NCBI RefSeq assembly: GCF_000972495.1
Contig: NZ_LATM01000016.1
Coordinates: forward strand, 1 to 64,000
Reading direction: 5' to 3'
DNA: 64,000 nucleotides
Source: Hymenobacter terrenus
Lineage (GTDB): Bacteria; Bacteroidota; Bacteroidia; Cytophagales; Hymenobacteraceae
Within the stretch, counting starts at the first letter, position 1; every line of letters starts with the position of its first letter. The position numbers and the translations under genes were made by a program. Positions 7,049 to 15,347 of the stretch are shown here, one piece after another. Under the pieces are notes generated by a model. That model was not told where the DNA came from. It saw nothing but the letters and a program-made list of their open reading frames with translations, and ran no database searches.

Positions 7049-9064
7049 CTATTCGTCAAAGCTTTCGTTGCGGGGTGCCCGAGGAGTGCGTGGCGTTTCA
7101 TACTCGCGCGGGGCGCCGTAGCTCGGCTTATTCCCGTAGCTTGGCTTATCGCCATAGCTGCCTCGGTTGCCATAGCTGGGCTTGTTGCCGTAGCCACTGC
7201 CACCTTCGCGATTACCATAGCTAGGCTTGTTGCCGTAGCCGCTGCCACCGTCACGGTTGCCTTTATAGCCCCCACCGTAGCCGCCCTCGCGGCGCTCGCC
7301 ACCGCCGTAGCTACTGCCTCCGCGGTTGCCACCCTTGTAGCCACCGCCAAAACCACCTTCCCGGCGCTCGCCACCGCTGAAGGGACGCCGCTCCCGGTCG
7401 CCGCCGAACCCACCAGGCCCACCGCCGCTGCGGCTGAAGCCTTCTTCCTTGGCCGCACCTTCCTGCACGGGCGTTGCAACGCTGAAGCTGACCGGTGTGC
7501 CCTGAATGCTGGTACGGCCCAGTTTGCTCACAATTTCATCGGCGTAGTCCGACGGTACTTCCACGAAGCTGAACTTGTCGTAGAGAGCAATGTCGCCAAC
7601 TTTAGCGCCGGTTAGGTTGGTCGATTCTGAAATCAAATCCACGATATCGCGGGGGTGAATCCGGTCTTTCTTGCCCATCGTTACAAACAGGCGGGTGAAG
7701 CCGGGCCGGGCAGTACCAGCCGCCTTGCTGGCGTCGAGGCTCTGCTGGGCACTCTTTTCCTCCTTCATCGTCATTTTGAGCAGCGCGGCAGCGATATCAA
7801 GCGAGGTGATTTCGTCACCTTGGTCGAGCAAGCGCTGCACGCGGCCTACATACTTATCAAGGTTACCTTTCTCGATAATTTCCTTGATTTGATTCAGGAA
7901 CAGCGTAGTCTTCACTTCCGAAACATCGGCAAACGACGGCACCTGCTCCAATTTAATCTGGGCCTTGGTGAAGCGCATGATGTCACGCAGCTTGTAGATA
8001 TCGCGGCCGCTCACAAACGTAAAGGCCTTGCCCGACTTGCCCGCGCGGCCCGTCCGGCCGATGCGGTGCACGTAGTATTCTTCGTCAGCGGGCAAGTCGT
8101 AGTTCACCACGGCTTCCACGTTGTCTACGTCGATGCCGCGGGCGGCAACGTCGGTAGCAACCAGTACTTCGAGGGTTGATTTACGGAATTTATCCAGCGT
8201 ATTTTGGCGCTGCTGCTGGCCCATGTCACCGTGCAGCCCTTCGGCAAAATAGCCCTTGGCTTGCAAATCGGCCACAATTTCGTCCACCATGCGCTTGGTG
8301 TTCGCAAAAACAATGGTCGATTTCAGGTTGTACATGTCGAGCAAGCGGGTCAGCACGTCCTTTTTCTGGGGACCACGCACCTCGTAGTAGCTCTGCTCGA
8401 TGTTGGTCACCGTCATGGTCTGATGGTTCACCTTTACAATCTGCGGCTCGCGCTGATATTTCTTGGTGAGCTCCATGATGGGCTTGCTCATCGTGGCCGA
8501 GAAAAACACCGTCTGGCGCTCCTTGGGCATCTTGGTCAGAATGAACTCGATGTCGTCGCGGAAGCCCATGTCGAGCATTTCGTCGGCTTCATCCAAGATG
8601 ATTTTGGTGGTATTATCCAGCTTCAGGGTACCACGCTCGATGTGGTCCATCACCCGGCCGGGAGTGCCAATTACAATCTGCACGCCCCGCTCCAAAGCAC
8701 GGAGCTGACGGTCGTAGGGGCTGCCTCCGTAAATTGGCACCACCATCAGACCGCGCTTGTATTTGCCCAGCTTCTGGATTTCGCCCGAAACCTGCACCGC
8801 GAGCTCGCGGGTGGGACACAGCACTAATACTTGCACATCGCGGCTGTCGGGGTTCACGCCTTCGATGGCGGGAATGGAGAAAGCGGCGGTTTTGCCAGTG
8901 CCCGTTTGGGCTTGGCCGATAACGTCGTGCCCGGCGAGCAGCGTGGGAATAGCGGCAGCCTGAATGGCCGAGGCTTCCTCGTAGCCCATCTCGGTGATGG
9001 CGCGTTGTACTTCCTCGGAGAGGTTCAGTTCGTCAAAACGAACTACTTTTTTTTCAGCTTCCAT
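7049..9064 (-). CDS. DEAD-box ATP-dependent RNA helicase with a Gly-rich tail
   Basis: 671 residues. All helicase motifs are visible: Walker A AQTGTGKTAA near residue 51, PTRELA, DEAD, SAT, and HRIGRTGRAG. After the RecA core, residues about 455-540 resemble the DbpA/CsdA RNA-binding domain (FTRLFVTMGKKDRIHPRDIV). The last 120 or so residues are a low-complexity tail of GGYKGG, SYGGGERREGG and repeated GNKPSYGNR units, encoded by short tandem repeats at about 7080-7440. This layout is that of CsdA/DeaD-type cold-shock helicases, which remodel structured RNA and help ribosome assembly. A cold-shock protein gene lies upstream on the same strand but is separated by its own terminator and a repeat. 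Confidence 0.92.
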   Translation of the reverse strand: MEAEKKVVRFDELNLSEEVQRAITEMGYEEASAIQAAAIPTLLAGHDVIGQAQTGTGKTAAFSIPAIEGVNPDSRDVQVLVLCPTRELAVQVSGEIQKLGKYKRGLMVVPIYGGSPYDRQLRALERGVQIVIGTPGRVMDHIERGTLKLDNTTKIILDEADEMLDMGFRDDIEFILTKMPKERQTVFFSATMSKPIMELTKKYQREPQIVKVNHQTMTVTNIEQSYYEVRGPQKKDVLTRLLDMYNLKSTIVFANTKRMVDEIVADLQAKGYFAEGLHGDMGQQQRQNTLDKFRKSTLEVLVATDVAARGIDVDNVEAVVNYDLPADEEYYVHRIGRTGRAGKSGKAFTFVSGRDIYKLRDIMRFTKAQIKLEQVPSFADVSEVKTTLFLNQIKEIIEKGNLDKYVGRVQRLLDQGDEITSLDIAAALLKMTMKEEKSAQQSLDASKAAGTARPGFTRLFVTMGKKDRIHPRDIVDLISESTNLTGAKVGDIALYDKFSFVEVPSDYADEIVSKLGRTSIQGTPVSFSVATPVQEGAAKEEGFSRSGGGPGGFGGDRERRPFSGGERREGGFGGGYKGGNRGGSSYGGGERREGGYGGGYKGNRDGGSGYGNKPSYGNREGGSGYGNKPSYGNRGSYGDKPSYGNKPSYGAPREYETPRTPRAPRNESFDE

Positions 9065-9284
9065 GAATGTGGAAATAGTAAAGGATAAGAGACTTCGCTC
9101 CGAAAACAGCCGTACTCAGCGACGTTTCCCCTCCTTCTACCGTTCACAATCAGGTGGGAAAAAACAACCAAAAAACTACGCGACCAATGCGTTATCGCCT
9201 CTCTCAGGCTTGCGCGGACTCAGGCCGTCCTCAAATGCGGGTGCAAAGGAACGGGTTTTATTTGAAAAAAGCTAAAGTAATACA

Positions 9285-9404
9285 AAAAGAAAGTCCTGCT
9301 GAGCGGAGCCGAAGCATCTCGCGTGCAGCAGTAATCCTTTTCTTGTGATTGGAATTACTTGCGCGAGCGAGATGCTTCGGCTCCGCTCAGCAGGACTTTC
9401 TTTT
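9285..9404. repeat. MITE-like inverted repeat, copy 1
   Basis: Perfect 38-bp inverted arms at 9285-9322 and 9367-9404 (AAAAGAAAGTCCTGCTGAGC at the outer end, GAAGCATCTCGC at the inner end). The 44-bp centre contains GTAATCCTTTTCTTGTGATT. A second copy with the same centre and similar arms is at 15157-15275. There is no coding capacity. It lies in the 423-bp gap between the cold-shock gene and the helicase, where the rest (9065-9284) shows no gene and would hold the helicase promoter. Confidence 0.85.
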
Positions 9405-9436
9405 CTATCGCTCAAACTCACTCGCCCAAGCGGCAC

Positions 9437-9464
9437 AAAAAAAAGCCCGCCAAAAGCGGGCTTT
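9437..9464 (-). terminator. Terminator of the cold-shock gene
   Basis: The stem AAAGCCCGC / GCGGGCTTT with a five-base loop is followed on the minus strand by a run of T. It lies 24 bp after the cold-shock stop codon. Confidence 0.85.
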
Positions 9465-9487
9465 CTTATTACAAAGCTAAGGCAGGA

Positions 9488-9682
9488 CTAAACCAGCGAT
9501 ACTTTTACAGCGTTCGGGCCTTTTTTGCCTTGGGCTACTTCAAATTGAACTTTGTCGTTTTCGCGAATCGAGCTTACTTGCAGGTCGCTGATGTGTACGA
9601 AAATGTCTTCGCCAGTTTCGTCGTTTTTGATGAAACCAAAGCCTTTGGTCTCATTAAAGAATTTTACCGTTCCGGTGGGCAT
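9488..9682 (-). CDS. Cold-shock protein (CspA family)
   Basis: 64 residues starting at ATG 9682 (MPTGTVKFFNETKGFGFI). Both RNA-binding motifs are present, KGFGFI (RNP1) and DIFVHI (RNP2), and the length is typical of the family. An upstream in-frame extension of 13 codons is poor and was rejected. It acts as a single-stranded RNA and DNA chaperone in the cytoplasm. A -7-like site TATCTTTG lies 65 bp upstream, leaving an untranslated leader as is common for this family. A strong terminator follows, so it is transcribed alone. Confidence 0.93.
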   Translation of the reverse strand: MPTGTVKFFNETKGFGFIKNDETGEDIFVHISDLQVSSIRENDKVQFEVAQGKKGPNAVKVSLV

Positions 9683-9746
9683 GGTGGTTGGTTGTGGAGT
9701 TTCCCTAAGCTTTTGGGCCACCGTGGCTTGATTGCTTAGGTTGCGT

Positions 9747-9754
9747 CAAAGATA
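9747..9754 (-). promoter_or_regulatory. Putative -7 promoter element of the cold-shock gene
   Basis: On the minus strand this reads TATCTTTG, a full match to the Bacteroidota TAnnTTTG consensus. A weak -33 candidate (TTGG) lies about 18 bp upstream. Confidence 0.45.
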
Positions 9755-9838
9755 GGCACAATTTTCAAACCACCAAGTCGATAGATATTTTTTTCAGTAG
9801 ATGTCGACCTTTGCCCGCTCATCTATTGTTGAGTACCC

Positions 9839-10255
9839 ATGGCTGACCTTCCCGCCAATTCTTTCTCCCATGAATTTAAAGTACCGGAAAGTGCTATTGA
9901 TGCGCTAGGCCACGCTAATAATGTGGAATATGTGCGCTGGGTGCAAGATGTAGCAGGGGCACATTGGCTGGCAATTTGCCCAGCGGCGGCGCGCGATAAA
10001 TATATCTGGGTGGTGCGCGAACACCGCATTCGTTACCAGCAGCCAGCCTTTGCGGATGAGCTATTGCGGGCGGCTACCTGGGTAGGCGAAACCAGCGGGG
10101 CTACCTCGCAACGTTTCACCCGCATCATGCGCTTGAGTGATAATGTAGTGCTGTGTGAGGCGGAAACGACGTGGGTATTGCTTGACCCGAAGAATGGGCG
10201 GCCGGTGCGGGTGACGGCGGAGATGGTGAGTTGGTTAACAAAGAGAGCTAAGTAG
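9839..10255 (+). CDS. Acyl-CoA thioesterase, 4HBT hotdog family
   Basis: 138 residues with the 4-hydroxybenzoyl-CoA thioesterase signature D-x-x-GH-x-NN-x-x-Y (DALGHANNVEYVRW, residues about 21-34). The rest fits a single hotdog fold of the YbgC/FadM type: HRIRYQQPAFADELLRAATW and CEAETTWVLLDPKNGRPV. It should hydrolyse an acyl-CoA thioester in the cytoplasm; the acyl chain is unknown. The stop at 10253-10255 is only 3 bp from the stop of the convergent gene. Confidence 0.85.
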   Translation: MADLPANSFSHEFKVPESAIDALGHANNVEYVRWVQDVAGAHWLAICPAAARDKYIWVVREHRIRYQQPAFADELLRAATWVGETSGATSQRFTRIMRLSDNVVLCEAETTWVLLDPKNGRPVRVTAEMVSWLTKRAK

Positions 10256-10258
10256 CAT

Positions 10259-10714
10259 CTATGCTTCTCCATTTGTTGCAAAGCTTAATACCTTTTTGGT
10301 ATGAAGATTAATTGCCAGTTGGAAGTAGCATTTGCCTCCATCAAGGACAAATACAAGGCCGGTTCGCCACCATTTCGGCTCATCGCAAAAACAATTTACC
10401 CAAACCTCTTTCTCTCCCTCATCATTGGCCGCACAGAAATATTGTCGTCTATATTTTGCCAAGTCGATTAAAAATCTGTCTGTATTTACGTTTTGATTTT
10501 TCTCAATCCATGCTTTATATCTCGCCATTTGAGCTGCATTATAAGTTTCGACAGCATGGTGAATAAGCTGGTCGATTGTCTCAATATCCTGACTGGTAAG
10601 AGGTGTGTCCTGCTGTCCTTTTAGAATGCTTTTGTCAAACATTTTGCTGATTGACAGAACCGTATAATTTGCACTATTGGCTCGCTCTTCGTTTGGAAAG
10701 TATCCGGTTTTCAT
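10259..10714 (-). CDS. Conserved-looking protein of unknown function
   Basis: 151 residues, MKTGYFPNEERANSANYTVL at the start. No family is recognised. It has no signal peptide or membrane segment. The N-terminal half is helical and polar; the C-terminal part is a beta-rich segment with GEKEVWVNCFCDEPKWWRT and FVLDGGKCYFQLAINL, suggesting a small soluble domain. The DNA is more AT-rich than its neighbours, so it may be acquired. It is convergent with the thioesterase and divergent from the helicase-nuclease at 10833. Confidence 0.6.
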   Translation of the reverse strand: MKTGYFPNEERANSANYTVLSISKMFDKSILKGQQDTPLTSQDIETIDQLIHHAVETYNAAQMARYKAWIEKNQNVNTDRFLIDLAKYRRQYFCAANDEGEKEVWVNCFCDEPKWWRTGLVFVLDGGKCYFQLAINLHTKKVLSFATNGEA

Positions 10715-10832
10715 AGTTTAATTCTGACTGTTATTCGAAAACGAAAGTTTTGCAATCAAATTCGTTAGCACGATTACAAAAATGTATCGTCTTCCCTTTC
10801 TATCGAAGGCAGCGATTTTTTACTAAACATAC

Positions 10833-13800
10833 ATGCCTCCCTCCTTTCGCATCTACTCCTCTTCGGCCGGCTCGGGCAAGACGTACCAATTAACCAAAGA
10901 ATACTTACTGCTGGCACTCGGCGCTGATGACCCGGCTTATTTCAAGCGCATCCTCGCCATCACATTTACCAATGATGCGGCGGGGGAAATGAAGGAGCGG
11001 ATTGTGGGGGCGCTGCGGCGGTTTGCCTACCCGGAGAGTGGCAAAGTGGACGGGCTGCTGGCGGACGTGGCGGCCGAGCTAGGCAAGAGCGGGAAACTAC
11101 CGCCGCACGCCCGCACGGCCGAGGAGCAGCAGCGGGAAGTACAGCGGCGGGCGGCGGCCACCTTTCGGCTGGTGCTGTACCATTATGCCGACTTTGGGGT
11201 GAGTACGATTGACTCGTTTGTACAGCGGATTGTGACGGCATTTACGCGGGAACTGGGCTTGCCGGCCACTTTTGAGGTGGAACTGGATACGGATGCGGTG
11301 CTGCAAAGTGCCGTGGCCGGGCTGCTGGATAAGGTGAACCGCGACCCGAACAGCCGGCTCCTGTCGCAGACGCTGGCGGAATATGCGCTGGGGCAGGCCG
11401 AGGAAGGCAAGAGCTGGAGCCGGCTACCCGAGGAGCTGGCGGGCTTTGGCAGGGTGCTGTTTAATGAGACGGTGCAGGAGGCGGTGGCGCAGCTAGGCAA
11501 GCTGACCCTGGCCGATTTCCGGCGGCTGGACAAGCAGATTCAGGCGAAGCGCACGGAAATTGAGGCGGCATTTGCCCAAACCAAGGAGGTGGCGGTAGCG
11601 GTGCTGGCGGAAAACGCGGCGACGGAAGCAGACTTCTTTCAGGGCAAGCGCGGCATTTTTGGCTACGTGCAGAAAGGCGTTGATTTACTAGCTCCCGATG
11701 CCGGGCCGAATAGCTATGTGCAGGCCACGCTGGCCGAGGATAAATGGTATAGCGGCAAAATAAAAACGGCCGCCGATAAGGCGCGCATTGATGCGGTGAA
11801 AGAGCCGTTGCGCGGCGTGGTGGAGGCGCTGGATAAATTACGCGCCGCGTATTTGCCGGATTATTTATTGCTGGCGGCGATGCAACCGTATTTATTTCAT
11901 GCCTCGCTGCTGAGTGAATTAAATAAGCTGGTGGAGCAAATTAGCCAGGAGCGGAATGTGGTGCTGATTTCGGAGTTTAACCGGCGCATTGCCAGCATTG
12001 TGCTCACGGAGCCGGTGCCGTTTTTGTACGAGCGGCTGGGCGAGCGGTACGAGCATATTCTGATCGACGAATTTCAGGATACGTCGGTGCTGCAATGGAA
12101 TAATCTGCTGCCGCTGGTGGAAAATACGCTGGCCAACGGACACTCAAGCCTGGCGGTGGGCGATGCCAAGCAGGCCATTTACCGCTGGCGCGGGGGCGAG
12201 ATGGAGCAGATTCTGCGCCTGCACCAGGGCGACACGGCGGCCCTAGTGGCGCGGGCCCGTGAACCCGAGATGCGCGAGCTACTGCGGCTGCGCTACGAAA
12301 CCCTCGACCCGGCGCTGGAGGCGAAGGCCTTGCAGGTGAACTACCGGTCGGCGCGGGAGATTGTCGATTTCAACAACTCCTTCTTTGAGGCGGTGAGCAG
12401 CCGGCACGCGGCGCTGGACCTGGTGGGCGGCATTTATGACGACCAGTTTGGGCAAGAGGTGCCGGGGGCCGTTCTGGCCAGCGCCTCACCCCCCGGCCCC
12501 CTCTCCGGTGGAGAGGGGGAACTTAACGACGCAAAGCCGAAATCGTCAGGCTCCCCCCTCTCCACCGGAGAGGGGGGCCGGGGGGGTGAGGCGACCGTTA
12601 GCGGCCACGTCGAACTCCTCTTTACTCAAAAAGATGCGCCTGCCCTGCGCTACGACGCGATGGCGGGCACCTATACCACCAAGACGCTGCCCGGCCACGC
12701 GCCCGACGCGCTGCTGACCTACGACGAAAGCACCTGCTACCTCACGCTGCAATTGGTGGAGCAGGCCCTGCGCGACGGCTACGCGCTGGCCGACATCGCG
12801 GTGCTGTGCCGCACGCGCTACGCCAGTAAAATCATTGCCAAGTTCCTGAAAGAGCGGGGGTACGCTATTATCTCGGCCGACTCGCTGGCGCTGGAGTTTG
12901 CGGAGGTGGTGAACCTGCTCGTGAGCATCCTGCGGGTGTTGCACCAGCCCCTCGATACACTGGCTAGGGCCGAGGCGCTGCTGCTCGTGGACAAGGTGGT
13001 GCGTGGGCTGGCCCCCACCCCGGCCCGCGCCCGGCACATTGCCGAAATAGCCAATGAGGCGGGCGGCACGGCCTTTTTTGATGAGCTGCGGCGCCTGGGC
13101 TACGACGTACGCGAGGAGGAAACCGGCAATCTGGGCCTCTACGAGCTGGCCGAGCGGCTGCTGAACCTGTTTGGCCTGCTGGGGCGCAACGGGGAGAGCG
13201 ACTACCTGTTTCGCTTCCTGGATTTGACGTTGGAGTACAGCCTGAAATTCGGCAACAACCTGGGCAATTTTCTTACGCACTGGGAGGAGCGCAAGGGGCG
13301 CATCAGCATCAACGCACCGGGCGGGCGGGAGGCCATCACCATCACCACGGTGCACAAGGCCAAGGGCTTGGCGTATGGGGTAGTGATAGTGCCCTTCGCG
13401 GACTGGAGCCTGGAACCACACCGCGGCACGCTGCTGTGGGGCCACTTAGAGGAGGCGCAGAAGCCCTTGGAAGCCATGCCGGAGGTGGCGGTGGTCAGCC
13501 TCAGCAAGGGCTTGCAGCAGACGGCGCTGGCGGCGCAGTACGACGAGGAGCGCGAAAAAACCTTCCTCGAAGGGCTGAATACGCTGTACGTGGCCTTTAC
13601 CCGGCCGCGCCACCGGCTCTACATCATCAGCAAGCGGCCGGAGGATAAGAAAAGCGCTAAGGCAACGGAGGAGACCGAGGCGACGGCCCCCGCCACCGTG
13701 GCCCGCAACGTGGCCGACCTGCTGCACGGCTACCTGCTGGGCCGTGGCGAATGGCAGGAAGACCGGGTGTCTTTCATCATCTCGCAAGGCACGCCGGCCC

Positions 13801-14387
13801 CACCAAGCACCAAGCACCAAGCCGCAAGCACCAACAGCTACCCCCTCACCAACTTGGCCGCCGCGCCCTGGGAAGACCGCCTCAAGCTGCGCCGCCACGC
13901 CAATACGCTGTTCGATTTTGATGAGCAAAAGGCCCAAGGCGAGTGGGACCGCAAGCTGCACTACGGCCTGCGCCGCCTGCTCGCGGCCACTGACGTGGGC
14001 CGGGTGGCGAGCCAGCTCGTGGCCGAGGGCATCCTCAGCGCCCGTGAGCGGCCCCGGCTGGTCGAGAGCCTCGAAAAGCTGGTGACCGACCCGCGCCTGG
14101 CCCCCTACTTCGCCCCGCACCTGAGCGTGGAAACGGAGCGCGAAATCCTGGTGGGCGGCGTGAAACTGCGCGACTACAAGCCCGACCGCGTGGTGCTCGA
14201 ACCGTCACTCGAAGAGCACAACCGCATCGGCGGTCGGGTCACGCTGCTCGACTTCCGGCTGCCCCCGCCGCAGGAAAAACACAAGCGCCTGCTGCGGAAT
14301 TACGCCACGCTATTCGAGCAATTGGGGTACGCGGAGGTGCGCGGGGTTATTTATTATTTCGGGTCGGGGGAAGTGGTGGAGGTGTGA
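10833..14387 (+). CDS. UvrD/RecB-like helicase, AddA-type
   Basis: 1184 residues. The SF1 helicase motifs are in order: Walker A SSAGSGKTYQL (residues 10-20), ITFTNDAAGEM, the DEFQDTS Walker B near 411, VGDAKQAIYRWRG, TVHKAKGLAYG and YVAFTRPRHRLY. The C-terminus resembles a RecB-type nuclease domain (DYKPDRVVL, then VTLLDF, then HKRLLRNYATLFEQLGY), but the usual Asp-Tyr-Lys is Asp-Phe-Arg and the following Gln is not evident, so nuclease activity is doubtful. Relatives process double-strand breaks with AddB; no addB lies in this window. A palindromic repeat is inserted in frame at 12482-12593 (residues about 551-587). A long antisense ORF here is a GC-rich shadow. Confidence 0.85.
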   Translation: MPPSFRIYSSSAGSGKTYQLTKEYLLLALGADDPAYFKRILAITFTNDAAGEMKERIVGALRRFAYPESGKVDGLLADVAAELGKSGKLPPHARTAEEQQREVQRRAAATFRLVLYHYADFGVSTIDSFVQRIVTAFTRELGLPATFEVELDTDAVLQSAVAGLLDKVNRDPNSRLLSQTLAEYALGQAEEGKSWSRLPEELAGFGRVLFNETVQEAVAQLGKLTLADFRRLDKQIQAKRTEIEAAFAQTKEVAVAVLAENAATEADFFQGKRGIFGYVQKGVDLLAPDAGPNSYVQATLAEDKWYSGKIKTAADKARIDAVKEPLRGVVEALDKLRAAYLPDYLLLAAMQPYLFHASLLSELNKLVEQISQERNVVLISEFNRRIASIVLTEPVPFLYERLGERYEHILIDEFQDTSVLQWNNLLPLVENTLANGHSSLAVGDAKQAIYRWRGGEMEQILRLHQGDTAALVARAREPEMRELLRLRYETLDPALEAKALQVNYRSAREIVDFNNSFFEAVSSRHAALDLVGGIYDDQFGQEVPGAVLASASPPGPLSGGEGELNDAKPKSSGSPLSTGEGGRGGEATVSGHVELLFTQKDAPALRYDAMAGTYTTKTLPGHAPDALLTYDESTCYLTLQLVEQALRDGYALADIAVLCRTRYASKIIAKFLKERGYAIISADSLALEFAEVVNLLVSILRVLHQPLDTLARAEALLLVDKVVRGLAPTPARARHIAEIANEAGGTAFFDELRRLGYDVREEETGNLGLYELAERLLNLFGLLGRNGESDYLFRFLDLTLEYSLKFGNNLGNFLTHWEERKGRISINAPGGREAITITTVHKAKGLAYGVVIVPFADWSLEPHRGTLLWGHLEEAQKPLEAMPEVAVVSLSKGLQQTALAAQYDEEREKTFLEGLNTLYVAFTRPRHRLYIISKRPEDKKSAKATEETEATAPATVARNVADLLHGYLLGRGEWQEDRVSFIISQGTPAPPSTKHQAASTNSYPLTNLAAAPWEDRLKLRRHANTLFDFDEQKAQGEWDRKLHYGLRRLLAATDVGRVASQLVAEGILSARERPRLVESLEKLVTDPRLAPYFAPHLSVETEREILVGGVKLRDYKPDRVVLEPSLEEHNRIGGRVTLLDFRLPPPQEKHKRLLRNYATLFEQLGYAEVRGVIYYFGSGEVVEV
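12482..12593. repeat. Palindromic element inserted in frame inside the helicase gene
   Basis: Arms at 12482-12520 and 12552-12593 are complementary apart from three single-base length differences in C or G runs. Each arm contains its own hairpin (CCCCCTCTCC, GGT, GGAGAGGGGG). In the reading frame it adds about 37 residues (SPPGPLSGGEGE and SPLSTGEGGRGGE) between VLASA and ATVSGHVELL, which read as adjacent parts of the protein. The three length differences sum to three, so the frame is kept. Confidence 0.85.
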
Positions 14388-14534
14388 ATTAGGCGCCCTG
14401 TTGGCGCGCGTCTGCGGCGCGCTGCCAGTAGAAAATAACACGCTGAGGCAGCTATTTCCTAGCTACTTCCGCTGTTCTAGTGCCACCCATCACCGCAACT
14501 TTTTCTCGCAACTCCTTGTATATTTGGCACAGCA

Positions 14535-14572
14535 ATAAAAAATAAGGGGCCGGGCACTCGGCCCAACCCCTT
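14535..14572 (-). terminator. Terminator downstream of the small ORF
   Basis: On the minus strand a GC-rich imperfect stem (GGGGTTGGGCC and GCCCGGCCCC) is followed by TTATTTTTTATT. It lies 8 bp after the stop of the 39-codon ORF, which supports that ORF being a transcribed gene. Confidence 0.6.
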
Positions 14573-14579
14573 ACCAAAG

Positions 14580-14699
14580 CTACCGGAGTAGTTGCGAGAT
14601 GAGCAGCAGGCCCAGGCCTTTTGCCACACCTTTCAAGAACTCCAGCAAGAGCGGCGAACCGACCTTGCGAAGTAGCTTTTTCGCGCTGTCCTTTTTCAT
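14580..14699 (-). CDS. Candidate 39-residue basic/hydrophobic small protein
   Basis: The frame starts at ATG 14699 with MKKDSAKKLLRKVGSPLLLE and ends LLLISQLLR. The N-terminal half is rich in Lys and Arg and the C-terminal half is a hydrophobic helix, as expected for a small membrane-associated peptide. A terminator follows at once. No family is recognised and no ribosome-binding site is seen, which is normal for this phylum. The larger minus-strand ORF over the same DNA has poor composition and was not preferred. Confidence 0.4.
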   Translation of the reverse strand: MKKDSAKKLLRKVGSPLLLEFLKGVAKGLGLLLISQLLR

Positions 14700-14826
14700 T
14701 GGAGATGAAGTAAGGGTTACCCAAGAACCCCGCTTCATGAACCCTCGGTGTCTCGCGAACGCCGGGGGTTCGCCTTTTTAGGGGCAACCGCTGGCCGGGG
14801 ACTACCTACGCGTGGGGCGAAGATAG

Positions 14827-15042
14827 GAGCCTCTGCCACCCCGCTACGACGAGTACGAAGTCCTGCTGGGCCAAACCGATGGTCTGGTCGGCAAAGTCAG
14901 CAAGGCGGTGGGCCAGAAGGATGTCGCCAAGCAAGAGCTGCGCAAGGTGCTGCAAGCCGTGGTGTACGCATTGAAAGCCAATTTTCCGGATACCTTCGAA
15001 GCCGAGCTGCGCACTTGGGGCTTTCGGAAAGAGAATTATTAG
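14827..15042 (+). pseudogene. 5'-truncated hypothetical protein
   Basis: An open stretch of 71 codons without any ATG, bounded upstream by a TAG at 14824. It reads PRYDEYEVLLGQTDGLVGKV, then DVAKQELRKVLQAVVYALKA, and ends TWGFRKENY-stop. The composition is that of a real soluble helical protein. The beginning is missing, so it is probably the tail of a gene that lost its 5' end, or it uses a non-ATG start such as CTG at 14833. No family name is given. Confidence 0.5.
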
Positions 15043-15156
15043 GCTGGCCGGCGTACCTAACGGAAGAATATCCCGACGGAAACAGCCGGTCATGCAGCGA
15101 AGAAGAACGTGCTGCGGAGAAGGCCGCTCTGCCCAATTGAAAAGAACGTCATGTTA

Positions 15157-15275
15157 AAAAGAACGTCATGCTGAGCGCAGCCGAAGCATCTCGCGTGTGG
15201 TAGTAATCCTTTTCTTGTGATTGGATTACTTCCCCGAGCGAGATGCTTCGACTCCGCTCAGCATGACGTTCTTTT
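15157..15275. repeat. MITE-like inverted repeat, copy 2
   Basis: Arms at 15157-15194 and 15238-15275 differ at two or three of 38 bases. The centre contains GTAATCCTTTTCTTGTGATT followed by GGATTACTT, shared with copy 1 at 9285-9404. The outer arm sequence here is AAAAGAACGTCATGCTGAGC. An extra partial arm (AAAAGAACGTCATGTT) lies just to the left at 15140. Confidence 0.85.
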
Positions 15276-15347
15276 AACTGGGCGCCCTTCTCACATGATG
15301 CCCTCCGCTGCACGACTGGCAGTTGCGTTGCCTTACCAAGATAAGCG

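Noticed and set aside
7036..7615. Ala/Val-rich open frames and possible CRISPR-like short repeats
   Set aside because: They are frames over, and tandem codon repeats within, the Gly-rich tail of the DEAD-box helicase; spacing is irregular and there are no unique spacers.
12546..13445. Long minus-strand open frame of 299 codons
   Set aside because: It lies wholly opposite the helicase gene, whose motifs are clear; GC-rich codon use on the other strand explains the open frame.
14452..14787. Minus-strand frame of 111 codons
   Set aside because: It overlaps a better-supported small ORF in another frame and has irregular composition.
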